Shown in pieces: positions 45,826-53,925 of a stretch of DNA of 53,925 nucleotides (position 1 is the stretch's first letter; the number at the start of each line of letters is the position of its first letter). Source of the DNA: an uncultured Croceitalea sp. (GTDB lineage: Bacteria; Bacteroidota; Bacteroidia; Flavobacteriales; Flavobacteriaceae). The stretch is from contig CALEYA010000018.1 of NCBI GenBank assembly GCA_937926215.1, positions 1 through 53,925 on the forward strand, written 5' to 3'. A program made the position numbers and the translations under genes. The notes under the pieces are model-generated. The model was not told the DNA's origin. It ran no database searches and saw only the letters and a program-made list of their open reading frames with translations.

Positions 45826-47181
45826 TCAATTAAAAAGCCCAGTAAGACTATCAAATTCCAAGCCCCCATAATTACCGGAACTCATGAGCAAGAGTGAACT
45901 TTGTGCAAAATCTTGGGCAAACAAATAATCTTTGAACGCTTTAGGGTCCGTAAAAACCTGTAAGCCCTCTTTATTAAAGGCTTGTAAAATCTGTTCTTTG
46001 GTCACCGCTGCCAACTTTTTTATAGCTACCGCTTCGGGCGAAAAAAATACCACGGCCTCATCGGCATGGTCCAAAGCCCCATGGTATTCCTTTAAAAACT
46101 CCGCATTTAAACTACTATAGGTGTGCAACTCCAAACAAGCGACCAGCCTGCGGTTGGGGTATTGCTCTTTTACGGCCCTTGTCGTTGCCTTTACCTTGCT
46201 AGGCGAATGTGCAAAATCCTTAAACGCTACGCTATCTCCATTTTCCGCAATTTTTTCCATCCTTTTGGAAGCCCCGGCAAAGGAAGCAATCGCTTCGTAA
46301 AAATCCGCTTCGTCCACACCCATTTGCTGGCAAATCCATTTGGCCCCGGCCAAGTTGTTCAAATTATGGGGACCAAAAATAGCAATGGGCATAGCTCCTT
46401 CCGGGGTTTCTAAATAGGTCGTACCATCTTCCACGGTATAGTCTGGTGTTTGGTACGGGAATTTGCGAATGGTATTTTCCGATGCTTCCACCAAACCTTG
46501 CACCGCCTTATCTTCAATATTGTACGTTATACTTCCACCTTTTACAATGCCGTCTACAAATATCCTAAACTGCTCTTCATAGTTTTCATAAGTAGGAAAT
46601 ACGTTGATATGGTCCCACGCAATTCCACTTAAAAGGGCAATATTAGGCTGGTACAAATGAAATTTTGGCCTTCTGTCTATGGGGGAAGACAAATACTCAT
46701 CGCCCTCCAACACCATAAAATCATTCTCCTCCGTCAAATGCACCATACGGTCAAAACCTTCCAATTGCGCACCCACCATATAATCTACCGCAATACCCAT
46801 ATAGTGCAAAACATGGAGTATCATGGAGGTAATGGTGGTCTTTCCGTGGCTTCCACCAATGACTACCCGCGTCTTGTGTTTGGACTGTTCAAATAGAAAT
46901 TCTGGATAAGAATAAATCTTTAGCCCAAGTTCTTGGGCTTTCAACAATTCTGGATTATCCGGTTTGGCATGCATCCCCAGGATAACGGCATCCAAAGCTT
47001 TACTTATCTTATCTGGAAACCAGCCAAACGTATTGGGTAGTAGCCCTTTACTTTCCAATCTGCTTTTAGAAGGTTCGTAAATGACGTCATCACTCCCACT
47101 TATGGTATACCCTTTATGATCTAAGGCAAGTGCCAAATTGTGCATAGCCGCACCACCAATGGCAATAAAATGTACCCGCAT
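45826..47181 (-). CDS. mpl: UDP-N-acetylmuramate:L-Ala-gamma-D-Glu-meso-DAP ligase
   Basis: 451 residues from the ATG at 47181 (MRVHFIAIGGAAMHNLALAL); the track's start is 14 codons too early. Mur-ligase features: N-terminal Rossmann domain (HKGYTISGSDDVIYEPS), ATP loop VIGGSHGKTTITSMILHVL, the central LEGDEYLSSPIDRRPKF, and C-terminal FKDFAHSPSKVKATTRAVKEQYP. Mpl reattaches recovered tripeptide to UDP-MurNAc in peptidoglycan recycling, in the cytoplasm. The EGDEYLS motif separates it from MurC. It follows the TPR gene by 54 bases. Confidence 0.95.
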   Translation of the reverse strand: MRVHFIAIGGAAMHNLALALDHKGYTISGSDDVIYEPSKSRLESKGLLPNTFGWFPDKISKALDAVILGMHAKPDNPELLKAQELGLKIYSYPEFLFEQSKHKTRVVIGGSHGKTTITSMILHVLHYMGIAVDYMVGAQLEGFDRMVHLTEENDFMVLEGDEYLSSPIDRRPKFHLYQPNIALLSGIAWDHINVFPTYENYEEQFRIFVDGIVKGGSITYNIEDKAVQGLVEASENTIRKFPYQTPDYTVEDGTTYLETPEGAMPIAIFGPHNLNNLAGAKWICQQMGVDEADFYEAIASFAGASKRMEKIAENGDSVAFKDFAHSPSKVKATTRAVKEQYPNRRLVACLELHTYSSLNAEFLKEYHGALDHADEAVVFFSPEAVAIKKLAAVTKEQILQAFNKEGLQVFTDPKAFKDYLFAQDFAQSSLLLMSSGNYGGLEFDSLTGLFN

Positions 47182-47235
47182 TTTCTTTATTTGGGATAAA
47201 AATAGGAGGATTGACCGAGGCAAAAAAATAATCCG

Positions 47236-48117
47236 TCACAAGGCGTATATTTTGGTCTTCTCTTTGGATACCAATACGGCATCCCCTTGGGCAGAAGCGG
47301 CCTTTTTTATCCAAAAACTGGCTTCTTTCTTATCTTTTTTAAGTCGATATAGTTTTGCCAAGTGGTAATACGCATGGGAAACCGGGACCCCATCCCGAAC
47401 GGAATAGCGGTCTATATAATTTAGCAAGGCATCGATACCCACGGTCTCGTCGCGCTCAAACTCCGCACACACCTTTCCGATGAGAAAATTCAATTGGTTG
47501 CGCTCCCTGTTCTTTGTAGTATCCAGATAATCAAAAACCTTTAGATATGCCTTTTTTGCCAGCTCTTTTTCCCCTTCCAATTCATGGAGATAGGCCTTGG
47601 CAAAATAGCCTTCCAATGGGGAAATGGCCACAAGTTCCTCTGCGAACGGTTTACATTTTTTGATACCCCCACCTAAAAAACCGGGTATGGCCAGATAGTA
47701 TTCAATAAGTCCCCAACGCGCATCGATATGGTTTTTGTCCAATCTAGCGGCTTCAGAAAATCCCTTTTTGATTCCCCCAATAAGGGTCAACGCCTTAAAG
47801 CGGCTTACGTCTTGGGCCTTTCTACCAAGGGCACCGCCATGCTTAAAGTTATATTGGGCATTTTGCGGAAATTTTTGTGCCAAATCTTTATAAATGGAAA
47901 TCGCATCGTCCCATTTGCCTTGATAGGCGTAGGTATCGCCCAGCAGTTCCTTTACATCGACGGACTTGTCCACCTTGACCGTATTTAAAAGTAGTGCTTC
48001 CGCTTCCGAATATTTTTTAAGGGAAAGCAATTCGTTGGCACTTTCCAATACCCTTTCTTGGCCAAAAACGCCTCCAAGGGTCAACAATAGCATTAGGATA
48101 GGTAGTCGTGTTATCAT
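47236..48117 (-). CDS. secreted TPR-repeat protein
   Basis: 293 residues with signal peptide MITRLPILMLLLTLGGVFGQ and TPR-like helix pairs: LESANELLSLKKYSEAEALLLNTV, LLGDTYAYQGKWDDAISIYKDLAQKFPQN, YYHLAKLYRLKKDKKEASFWIKKA. GALGRKAQDVSRFKALTLIGGIKKGF and IPGFLGGGIKKC are a conserved inserted block between repeats. It is probably a periplasmic protein-interaction scaffold; no enzyme signature. Likely cotranscribed with mpl, which hints at, but does not prove, a link to the cell wall. Confidence 0.85.
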   Translation of the reverse strand: MITRLPILMLLLTLGGVFGQERVLESANELLSLKKYSEAEALLLNTVKVDKSVDVKELLGDTYAYQGKWDDAISIYKDLAQKFPQNAQYNFKHGGALGRKAQDVSRFKALTLIGGIKKGFSEAARLDKNHIDARWGLIEYYLAIPGFLGGGIKKCKPFAEELVAISPLEGYFAKAYLHELEGEKELAKKAYLKVFDYLDTTKNRERNQLNFLIGKVCAEFERDETVGIDALLNYIDRYSVRDGVPVSHAYYHLAKLYRLKKDKKEASFWIKKAASAQGDAVLVSKEKTKIYAL

Positions 48118-48310
48118 TTTAGGGAACTTTAATTTAAATGTCGGGGCAAGCCGGCAATACTTAAGTTAAAAGCTGTTAAGTTTTTTGCTACTGTCCCAAA
48201 ATCCTCTTTTTCAGTCGTGCTAAAACGCAAAATCCAGTAATGTTTTCAATCGGCCTTGCCTCATCAAAAAGAGCCATCGGAATTCCTCCTATTTTTACTA
48301 CCTTCCTATC

Positions 48311-49141
48311 GTGGAAGAAAATATCGCCATATTCGAAACAGCTTTTGTCACGGCAGATTTTAGGGCCATGGATACCCTATTAAGCAAGGATGTCCATGCC
48401 CATCTTTGGCCCACCCCGCGTACCAAGGAATACCGCAAGGATTATGTGACCCAGGTTTCTGCCCATGAACCGTTTGCCCATTGCCTTAGAAACCGCTTTT
48501 TTCTGGACTACATAGCGCGCCTTACCACCGATCAAGGTCTAGACATGCTCATCAATTTTGGTTGCGGGTTTAGCATGTACCCGTTCTTACTTCCCAAAAC
48601 GTTGGAGCATATAGAAATAGACATGCCCAATGCTATCGCTTTTAAAAAAGAAAGGATTGCGCATTGGCAAAAAACAGGAGTGCTTCCACAACGAAAAATA
48701 ACCTTTCTTGAAGCCGATTTCAATACCGACTATGCAGCCGAGTTGAAAGCTAAAATTCTGGGCATCAAAGGAACCAAGCGTTGTTTTATACTTTTAGAAG
48801 GGGTGCTGTTCTTTATTGACCGAACGGATACCGATGTGCTTTTTGAATTATTTGGACAACTACAGCAAGAAGGGGATTATTTAGGTAGTGTTTCCTTTCC
48901 AAAAGAGGTCGAAAAGTCCCCAGCCTTTAAAAAGTTAGCTGCCTTTGCACTGCAACGTTTGGATGCCAATGCCAAGTTTGAATACCAAACCGTGGAGGAC
49001 TATTTTTACTCCACCCTTGATGGCTATCGCCTAATGGAACATGAACATACAATATCCTTGGCCGCCTTATACGTCCCGGAACATTCCCTTAAAGAAGCGG
49101 AGGTACTGAACGAGCATATGTATATTTTAAAAAAAGAATAA
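48311..49141 (+). CDS. class I SAM-dependent methyltransferase, leucine carboxyl methyltransferase-like
   Basis: 276 residues from a GTG at 48311; an ATG at codon 20 (48368) is a possible alternative, but the intervening residues read as normal protein. The glycine motif INFGCGFSMYPFLLP and the acidic EIDMPNAIAFKKERI resemble the SAM site of the LCM/PPM family (G.G.D.R, E.D.P). LLEGVLFFIDRTDTDVLFELF matches the family's AEG..MYL block. Substrate unknown; relatives act on protein carboxyl ends or small molecules. Its stop overlaps the cupin ATG by one base (TAATG), so the two are translationally coupled. Confidence 0.82.
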   Translation: MEENIAIFETAFVTADFRAMDTLLSKDVHAHLWPTPRTKEYRKDYVTQVSAHEPFAHCLRNRFFLDYIARLTTDQGLDMLINFGCGFSMYPFLLPKTLEHIEIDMPNAIAFKKERIAHWQKTGVLPQRKITFLEADFNTDYAAELKAKILGIKGTKRCFILLEGVLFFIDRTDTDVLFELFGQLQQEGDYLGSVSFPKEVEKSPAFKKLAAFALQRLDANAKFEYQTVEDYFYSTLDGYRLMEHEHTISLAALYVPEHSLKEAEVLNEHMYILKKE

Positions 49142-49458
49142 TGGAATACAATTTAAGTACGATCACATCAAAAGAAATCATGCCGGGCTACCATGGCAAG
49201 CTAGTCCATTCCAATTCCATGAGTTGGGTATTTTGGACGGTAGAAGAAGGTGCTGTAGTCCCCGAACACCATCACATCCATGAACAGATTATGCACGTAG
49301 TCGAGGGTCGCTTTCAATTTACTTTGGACGGGAATACCAAGACTTACGGCCCTGGGGACATCGTGGTCATTGGTTCCAACGTACCCCACGGAGGAAAGGC
49401 GTTAACCCCCTGTAAACTCATGGATATCTTTAGTCCTGCACGGGAAGAATACAAATAA
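49141..49458 (+). CDS. cupin-domain protein
   Basis: 105 residues, one small cupin barrel. Motif 1 is VVPEHHHIHEQIMHVVEGRFQF (three His plus Glu as metal ligands) and motif 2 is YGPGDIVVIGSNVPHGGKAL with the fourth His. All metal ligands are present. Function cannot be fixed; small cupins are often isomerases, dioxygenases or sensors. Coupling to the methyltransferase suggests a shared small-molecule substrate. Confidence 0.9.
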   Translation: MEYNLSTITSKEIMPGYHGKLVHSNSMSWVFWTVEEGAVVPEHHHIHEQIMHVVEGRFQFTLDGNTKTYGPGDIVVIGSNVPHGGKALTPCKLMDIFSPAREEYK

Positions 49459-49579
49459 TGGCCCTTTTGCCGTAATGGCATGTTTTTGGCAAGTAGACTA
49501 GTCCAGAAAGGGGTTTTACTCATTTTTGATTGGATTGACCTCAACTTAGCCGGACCTTCGTCTTATAAAATAGCGCAGC

Positions 49580-52500
49580 ATGAAACAGTATTTACCCATT
49601 CTCCTTATGGTTTTCTTTTCGCAATTTAGCAGCAGTCAACAACAAGCGGATTCCTATGAAACGCTTTGGGCAAAGGTTTTCAAATTGGAAACGGAGGCAT
49701 TGACCAAATCCGCTTTGGAGCTGGTTTCCCAAATACAGGAAAAAGCAAAAAAGGAAGGGAATGAAGTACAGCAGGTAAAAACCTTGCTATTTACCGCTAA
49801 GTACACCCTAATTCTAGAGGAGGATGCCAAGTTAAAGGTAATCAACGACTTAAAAGAAGCTATCGCCAACTCAGAAACGCCGGTATCCAATGTAATGGAA
49901 AGTTATCTGGCCAATCTGTACTGGCAGTATTTTAAACAGAACCGCTATCTTTTTTACAATAGGACGGAAACGGAGGAAAAAGTAGATGACACGGATTTCA
50001 GGACTTGGGACCTTACCACCTTATTTAAGGAAGTAGGCCTTCACTTTGACAATTCCTTACAGCATCCTGAGGTACTCCAGAATACCAAAATAGGGGATTT
50101 TGAAGGTATTTTGGAGTATTATGCTTCTTCTGATAGCTACAGACCCACGCTTTTTGATCTTTTGGGCCATACCGCTTTGGAGTTTTATAAATCGTCTGAA
50201 AGTAGCATCAACAAACCCTTGGATACCTACAAGATAACGGACAGCGAACTGTTTTGTGACGCCGCCACCTTTGCCGGTTTGGCTTTACCGGAACCCCAAG
50301 CGGTTTCGCTACAGCTCAAGGCCTTAAAAGTATATCAAGCACTTACCCAATTCCATTTGACGGATGACCGGCCGGAGGCTTTGGTGGCCTTGGATTTGGA
50401 ACGCCTGCAATTCCTATATGCCAATGCCCTGGTTGATGGAAAGGATACGAAATACCTGGAAACCCTAAAAAATGCAGCTGAACGGTACAAAGATCAGGAG
50501 GTCTCTGCATTGTATTCCTATGAAGTGGCAAGGGTCTATCAGCAACAAGGAAACCGCTATTCACCACAAAAGGAGGGCACCCACAGATGGAGGCTCAAAG
50601 AGGCCTTGGAACTGTGTGATGCGGTTATCGCCAACTACCCCAAAAGCAAGGGTGCCGAAAAATGCATCGTCCTCCGCGGGGAACTCCTCCATACACAACT
50701 GGAACTTACTACGGAACGCTACCTCCCCAACGCTACAGAAGCGAAGCTCTTGGTCAACTATAAAAACCAGAATGACTTGGCCCTTACGGCCTATACCGTT
50801 TCCCAACGCCAACTAAAAAAACTCCGCGAACTGTATGAACGGGAGAAACAACTGGCCTTTATCAAAAAATTGAAACCTGCAAAACAGTGGCAAGCCCATT
50901 TGATCAATGAGGGCGACTACCAGCCCCACAGCATTGAAGTCGCCTTGCCTTCACTACCCCACGGACAATATTTGATCTTTGCTACCCCCAATACGGCAGA
51001 AACGGAAGCGGAAAAGAGTTTTGCTTACAGTGCCGTAAACGTTACCAACCTGAGCTTAAACCAGCGTAGTACCGAGACGGAAATGCTATTTCAAGTGGTG
51101 GATAGAAGGGATGGAACGCCCAAAAAAGATGCGAAACTCACCTTAAGTTACCGCAAAAATTACCGGGGCAATGTGCAATTACGCACTATACTTACCAATG
51201 CCATGGGTTTTGCCAGTTTTCCGTTAAGCACTGCCAATTTTAGGGTGGATGATATTAAAGTGGCGCATGCCGATGAAACCGCTTTTTTTGGAAATACATA
51301 CATCAACTCCAAAACACGGAAAAAGAAAGAAAAGGTCACTTATGAAACCTTTTTCTTTTTGGACCGAAGCATTTACAGACCCGGCCAACCTGTATTTTTT
51401 AAAGGAATAACGATAGAAAGGGACGGCAAGGTGACACAACCCGTTACAGAAGAACTGGTCACCGCGGTACTGCATGACGCCAATGATCAAAAAGTAGCGG
51501 AACTGGATTTGGAAACCAATGCTTACGGTTCATTTTCGGGGGAATTTGTACTGCCCAATGGCGGACTCAACGGACAGTATCGGTTGGAGGTCTATGGAGC
51601 ATCTAGCTTAATTGACGCTTCGCATTACTTTTCCGTGGAGGAATACAAACGCCCAAAATTTGAAACCTCCTTTCAAGCCGTGACCGAAAGCTACCAATTG
51701 AACGATAGCATTACGGTTACCGGAAAAGCGGATTCTTATGCCGGTAGTCCCATATCCGACGCCAAGGTGGCCTATCGCGTGCAGCGAAACGTGAACTATC
51801 CAGGTTGGTTTTATTGGCGAAGGTCCTATGTGTATTCCGAACCCCAAGAAATAGCCTTTGGGGAAACGGTGACCAAAGCAGATGGCACCTATGCTATCGA
51901 TTTTAAAGCCATTCCGGATTTGTCCGCTAACAAGAAGGACCTTCCTGTTTTTTCCTATACGGTCACTGCCGATGTTACGGATATCAATGGGGAAACCCGG
52001 AGCGCAAGCACTATTGTCCAAGTAGGATACCATGCGCTTACCGCAACCATTGGTATAGCAGCGCGATTGGAGCAAAGCCAGAAAGAACATGAATTAACCA
52101 TAAACACCCAAAACCTTAACGGGCAACCCATAGCCACCAAGGGAACCGTAAAAATGTACAAATTACTAGGGCCTGATGCCGTCCTAAGGCCTCGCCCATG
52201 GATTGCGCCCGACTATCAGACATGGACCAAGGAAGCCTTTAGAAAACGATTCCCCCATGAAGCATATGGCGATGAACAGGACCTTAATACCTGGAAAAAG
52301 GGAGCACAGGTTTGGACTGCCGCATTTGATACGGAAAAGGAAACGAAAGTCCTGTTGAAAAATATCAAAAAATGGACCCCGGGCCAATACATCATTGAAC
52401 TGGAAACCCAAGATAAGTTTGGACAGTTGGTGACCACTAAAACTAAAACCACCCTTTTTAAGGAAAAAGAAAAGACCTTGGCGGACAACCAATTGTTCGA

Positions 52501-53925
52501 TGTTCTTCTAGATCGACCGACCTATGCCCCGGGCGATACCGCGGAACTATCATTTTACACCAATGCAGAAAACCTAAAGGTTAGCTATTGGGTAGAAAAG
52601 CAAAACACCATTGTAAAACGCGGTGTCCTACACCTTAAAAAAGGCTGTGAGTCCCTACAAGTGCCCGTTTTGGAAGAGGATTTAGGCGGATTCTCCGTCA
52701 ATTACAGCTACTCGGTCTATAATTCCTTTCAGGCAGGGAGTGTAGCCGTTTCCGTGCCCTACCCTAATACCGATTTGGAAGTTACCACCAACACCTTTCG
52801 GGACAAAATAGCTCCGGGTACGGACGAAACTTGGAGTTTTAACATTAAAGGTCCCAAAGGCGAAAAGGTAACCGCAGAAATCTTGGCCAGCATGTATGAT
52901 GCCTCTTTGGACCAGTTTAAGGGACATAGTTGGTATTTTAATCCCATACGAAGACCTTACCATTACAGCATTTCACAAGCGAATGCCAACCTGAGTTTTG
53001 GCAACCAAAATTTTAGTAGTTATCACCCAAATTCCGGTTTTGGTGCCATAGCAAATCCATCTTACAGCAAGCTGGATTGGTTTGGGCTAAGTTTTGGGAA
53101 TTCGCGCTGGGCGCAACAACAGTATATTAGAAAAAGTCGCGCAAGGCTGTCGAACAGTTCATACCATTTAAGTTCAGTACCAAAAGGAACCATAGAAGGT
53201 ACGGTATTTGATGATTTTGGCCTACCATTGCCCGGAGTAACTGTTATAGTAAAAGGTACCACTAGAGGCACACAAACCGATTTTAATGGAAGATTTCAGA
53301 TTAAAGCAAAAGCAGGCGAGGAATTGGTTTTATCATATATTGGATACGATTCAAATACCTTAAAAGTAAATGCCCATAATCACTTTGATATCCATTTGAG
53401 GGAAGATTCCAGCAAATTGGAAGAAGTAGTTGTTACAGCATTGGGTGTCAAAAGAGAAAAGCGTGCTCTTGGTTATGCGGTAAGTTCTATTAGCGAAGAT
53501 TCACTAGAAGCAGAAGCGGACGTGGCAACAACTCTGGAGGGGCGTGCCGCTGGGGTACAGATAGCGAAAAATGCACCAGCACCCCCACAAGAAGGGCAGA
53601 AAGAGGAGCTCAAGGAAACCAATTTTGATCAAGTGCAGCTTCGGAAAAATCTACAAGAAACCGCCTTTTTCTTTCCGCACCTTAGCACGGACAAAGAAGG
53701 CAACGTAAGCTTTAGTTTTACCACACCGGAAGCACTCACCCAATGGAAATTACAGCTCTTGGCGCATACCAAGGATCTAAAGCAAGGTACTGCCGAATTG
53801 ACCACCGTAACCCAAAAAGAACTCATGGTCCTTCCCAATCCCCCGCGTTTTTTAAGGGAAGGGGACAGCATAACCCTAAGCACCAAAATTGCGAACCTAT
53901 CCGCCAAGGATTTGCAAGGTTCGGG
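49580..53925 (+). CDS. alpha-2-macroglobulin family protein with embedded SusC-like plug module (3' partial)
   Basis: I translated this frame from the ATG at 49580 to the window end (1448 residues) without a stop; the ORF track omits it because the stop lies outside. A signal peptide (MKQYLPILLMVFFSQFSSS) without lipobox comes first, then a helical N-terminal region to ~450. The MG2 region starts near 587 (FLDRSIYRPGQPVFFKG), with further macroglobulin domains to ~1200. Residues ~1203-1334 are a CarboxypepD_reg domain (GTIEGTVFDDFGLPLPGVTV), a TonB-box-like LEEVVVTALG (1280-1289) and a short plug start (TTLEGRAAGVQIAKN). The A2M domain resumes near 1359 (ETAFFFPHLSTDKEGNVSFSF). No thioester is visible yet. 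A2M proteins trap proteases in the periplasm; this hybrid's role is unknown. Confidence 0.9.
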   Translation, partial: MKQYLPILLMVFFSQFSSSQQQADSYETLWAKVFKLETEALTKSALELVSQIQEKAKKEGNEVQQVKTLLFTAKYTLILEEDAKLKVINDLKEAIANSETPVSNVMESYLANLYWQYFKQNRYLFYNRTETEEKVDDTDFRTWDLTTLFKEVGLHFDNSLQHPEVLQNTKIGDFEGILEYYASSDSYRPTLFDLLGHTALEFYKSSESSINKPLDTYKITDSELFCDAATFAGLALPEPQAVSLQLKALKVYQALTQFHLTDDRPEALVALDLERLQFLYANALVDGKDTKYLETLKNAAERYKDQEVSALYSYEVARVYQQQGNRYSPQKEGTHRWRLKEALELCDAVIANYPKSKGAEKCIVLRGELLHTQLELTTERYLPNATEAKLLVNYKNQNDLALTAYTVSQRQLKKLRELYEREKQLAFIKKLKPAKQWQAHLINEGDYQPHSIEVALPSLPHGQYLIFATPNTAETEAEKSFAYSAVNVTNLSLNQRSTETEMLFQVVDRRDGTPKKDAKLTLSYRKNYRGNVQLRTILTNAMGFASFPLSTANFRVDDIKVAHADETAFFGNTYINSKTRKKKEKVTYETFFFLDRSIYRPGQPVFFKGITIERDGKVTQPVTEELVTAVLHDANDQKVAELDLETNAYGSFSGEFVLPNGGLNGQYRLEVYGASSLIDASHYFSVEEYKRPKFETSFQAVTESYQLNDSITVTGKADSYAGSPISDAKVAYRVQRNVNYPGWFYWRRSYVYSEPQEIAFGETVTKADGTYAIDFKAIPDLSANKKDLPVFSYTVTADVTDINGETRSASTIVQVGYHALTATIGIAARLEQSQKEHELTINTQNLNGQPIATKGTVKMYKLLGPDAVLRPRPWIAPDYQTWTKEAFRKRFPHEAYGDEQDLNTWKKGAQVWTAAFDTEKETKVLLKNIKKWTPGQYIIELETQDKFGQLVTTKTKTTLFKEKEKTLADNQLFDVLLDRPTYAPGDTAELSFYTNAENLKVSYWVEKQNTIVKRGVLHLKKGCESLQVPVLEEDLGGFSVNYSYSVYNSFQAGSVAVSVPYPNTDLEVTTNTFRDKIAPGTDETWSFNIKGPKGEKVTAEILASMYDASLDQFKGHSWYFNPIRRPYHYSISQANANLSFGNQNFSSYHPNSGFGAIANPSYSKLDWFGLSFGNSRWAQQQYIRKSRARLSNSSYHLSSVPKGTIEGTVFDDFGLPLPGVTVIVKGTTRGTQTDFNGRFQIKAKAGEELVLSYIGYDSNTLKVNAHNHFDIHLREDSSKLEEVVVTALGVKREKRALGYAVSSISEDSLEAEADVATTLEGRAAGVQIAKNAPAPPQEGQKEELKETNFDQVQLRKNLQETAFFFPHLSTDKEGNVSFSFTTPEALTQWKLQLLAHTKDLKQGTAELTTVTQKELMVLPNPPRFLREGDSITLSTKIANLSAKDLQGS
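53186..53587 (+). other. SusC-type module inserted in the A2M protein
   Basis: This in-frame segment encodes residues ~1203-1336. It is nearly a copy of the start of the SusC protein at 28357: GLPLPGV, GT..GTQTDF.G, SYIG, EVVVTALG.KREK.ALGYAV and EG.AAGVQI/NGKVAGLQI correspond in order. It also appears to use more AT-rich codons (TTA, ATA, AAA) than the surrounding MG domains, which fits separate origin by domain fusion. Confidence 0.8.

Noticed and set aside
48288-48295. TATTTTTA as a -7 element for the methyltransferase gene
   Set aside because: One mismatch to consensus, and the nearest TTG is about 31 bases upstream, outside the 17-23 range.
49465-49485. Hairpin TGCC-GTAAT-GGCA after the cupin gene as a terminator
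   Set aside because: Only a 4-bp stem, and the T-run is not directly adjacent.
49654-53907. Track ORFs on both strands in this region (for example 51608-52090 minus, 160 aa, and 50472-50816 plus)
   Set aside because: They are shadows of the continuous plus-strand A2M frame that starts at 49580 and has no stop within the window. The lack of a long plus ORF in the track is caused by the missing stop, not by a frameshift.

Overview
The window looks like a chromosomal segment of a marine-type member of the Flavobacteriaceae (phylum Bacteroidota). Three things suggest this. Promoters match the Bacteroidota form TTG-N19-TAnnTTTG. A SusC/SusD outer-membrane uptake locus is present. The order rpsL-rpsG-fusA-rpsJ-rplC without a tuf gene is typical of the phylum, as is rplQ-carA-eno downstream. 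Base composition is moderate. The genus cannot be fixed from sequence reading alone. I saw no tRNA, rRNA, IS element, integrase, phage gene or CRISPR array.

Layout. (1) 1-3034, plus strand: two tandem paralogous secreted proteins with an N-terminal carboxypeptidase-regulatory-like domain; the first is cut by the window edge. (2) 3031-10581, minus strand: central metabolism, read from carA through enolase, a GT5 glycogen-synthase-like protein and citrate synthase (gltA) to two amidinohydrolase-superfamily enzymes ending in ctlX. (3) 10670-27949, minus strand: the complete str-S10-spc-alpha cluster from rpsL to rplQ, including fusA, secY, infA, rpmJ and rpoA. A structured leader with an intrinsic terminator lies between rpsJ and rplC. 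(4) 27950-28356: a 407-base divergent spacer with the rpsL promoter. (5) 28357-34285, plus strand: susC-susD and a third surface lipoprotein gene, ended by a strong terminator.

(6) 34448-49458: a mosaic of housekeeping and envelope genes. Plus strand: rlmB, rarA, a DUF1569 protein and a methyltransferase-cupin pair. Minus strand: rhomboid protease, a lipoprotein/DUF5723/secreted-protein operon, yjjG, a polysaccharide-deacetylase-like protein, radC, a TPR hybrid histidine kinase, mpl and a TPR protein. (7) 49580 to the right edge, plus strand: one very large open frame missing from the ORF track because its stop lies outside the window. It encodes an alpha-2-macroglobulin family protein. A SusC-like module (CarboxypepD_reg domain, TonB-box-like segment and start of a plug) is embedded just before its A2M domain, and it closely resembles the N-terminus of the SusC protein in this same window.

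The strongest leads are that fusion, the rpsJ-rplC leader/attenuator, a hairpin that covers the first base of a start codon at 1550, a near-leaderless rlmB promoter, and three convergent gene pairs that all share the same 4-base CTAA stop-codon overlap.
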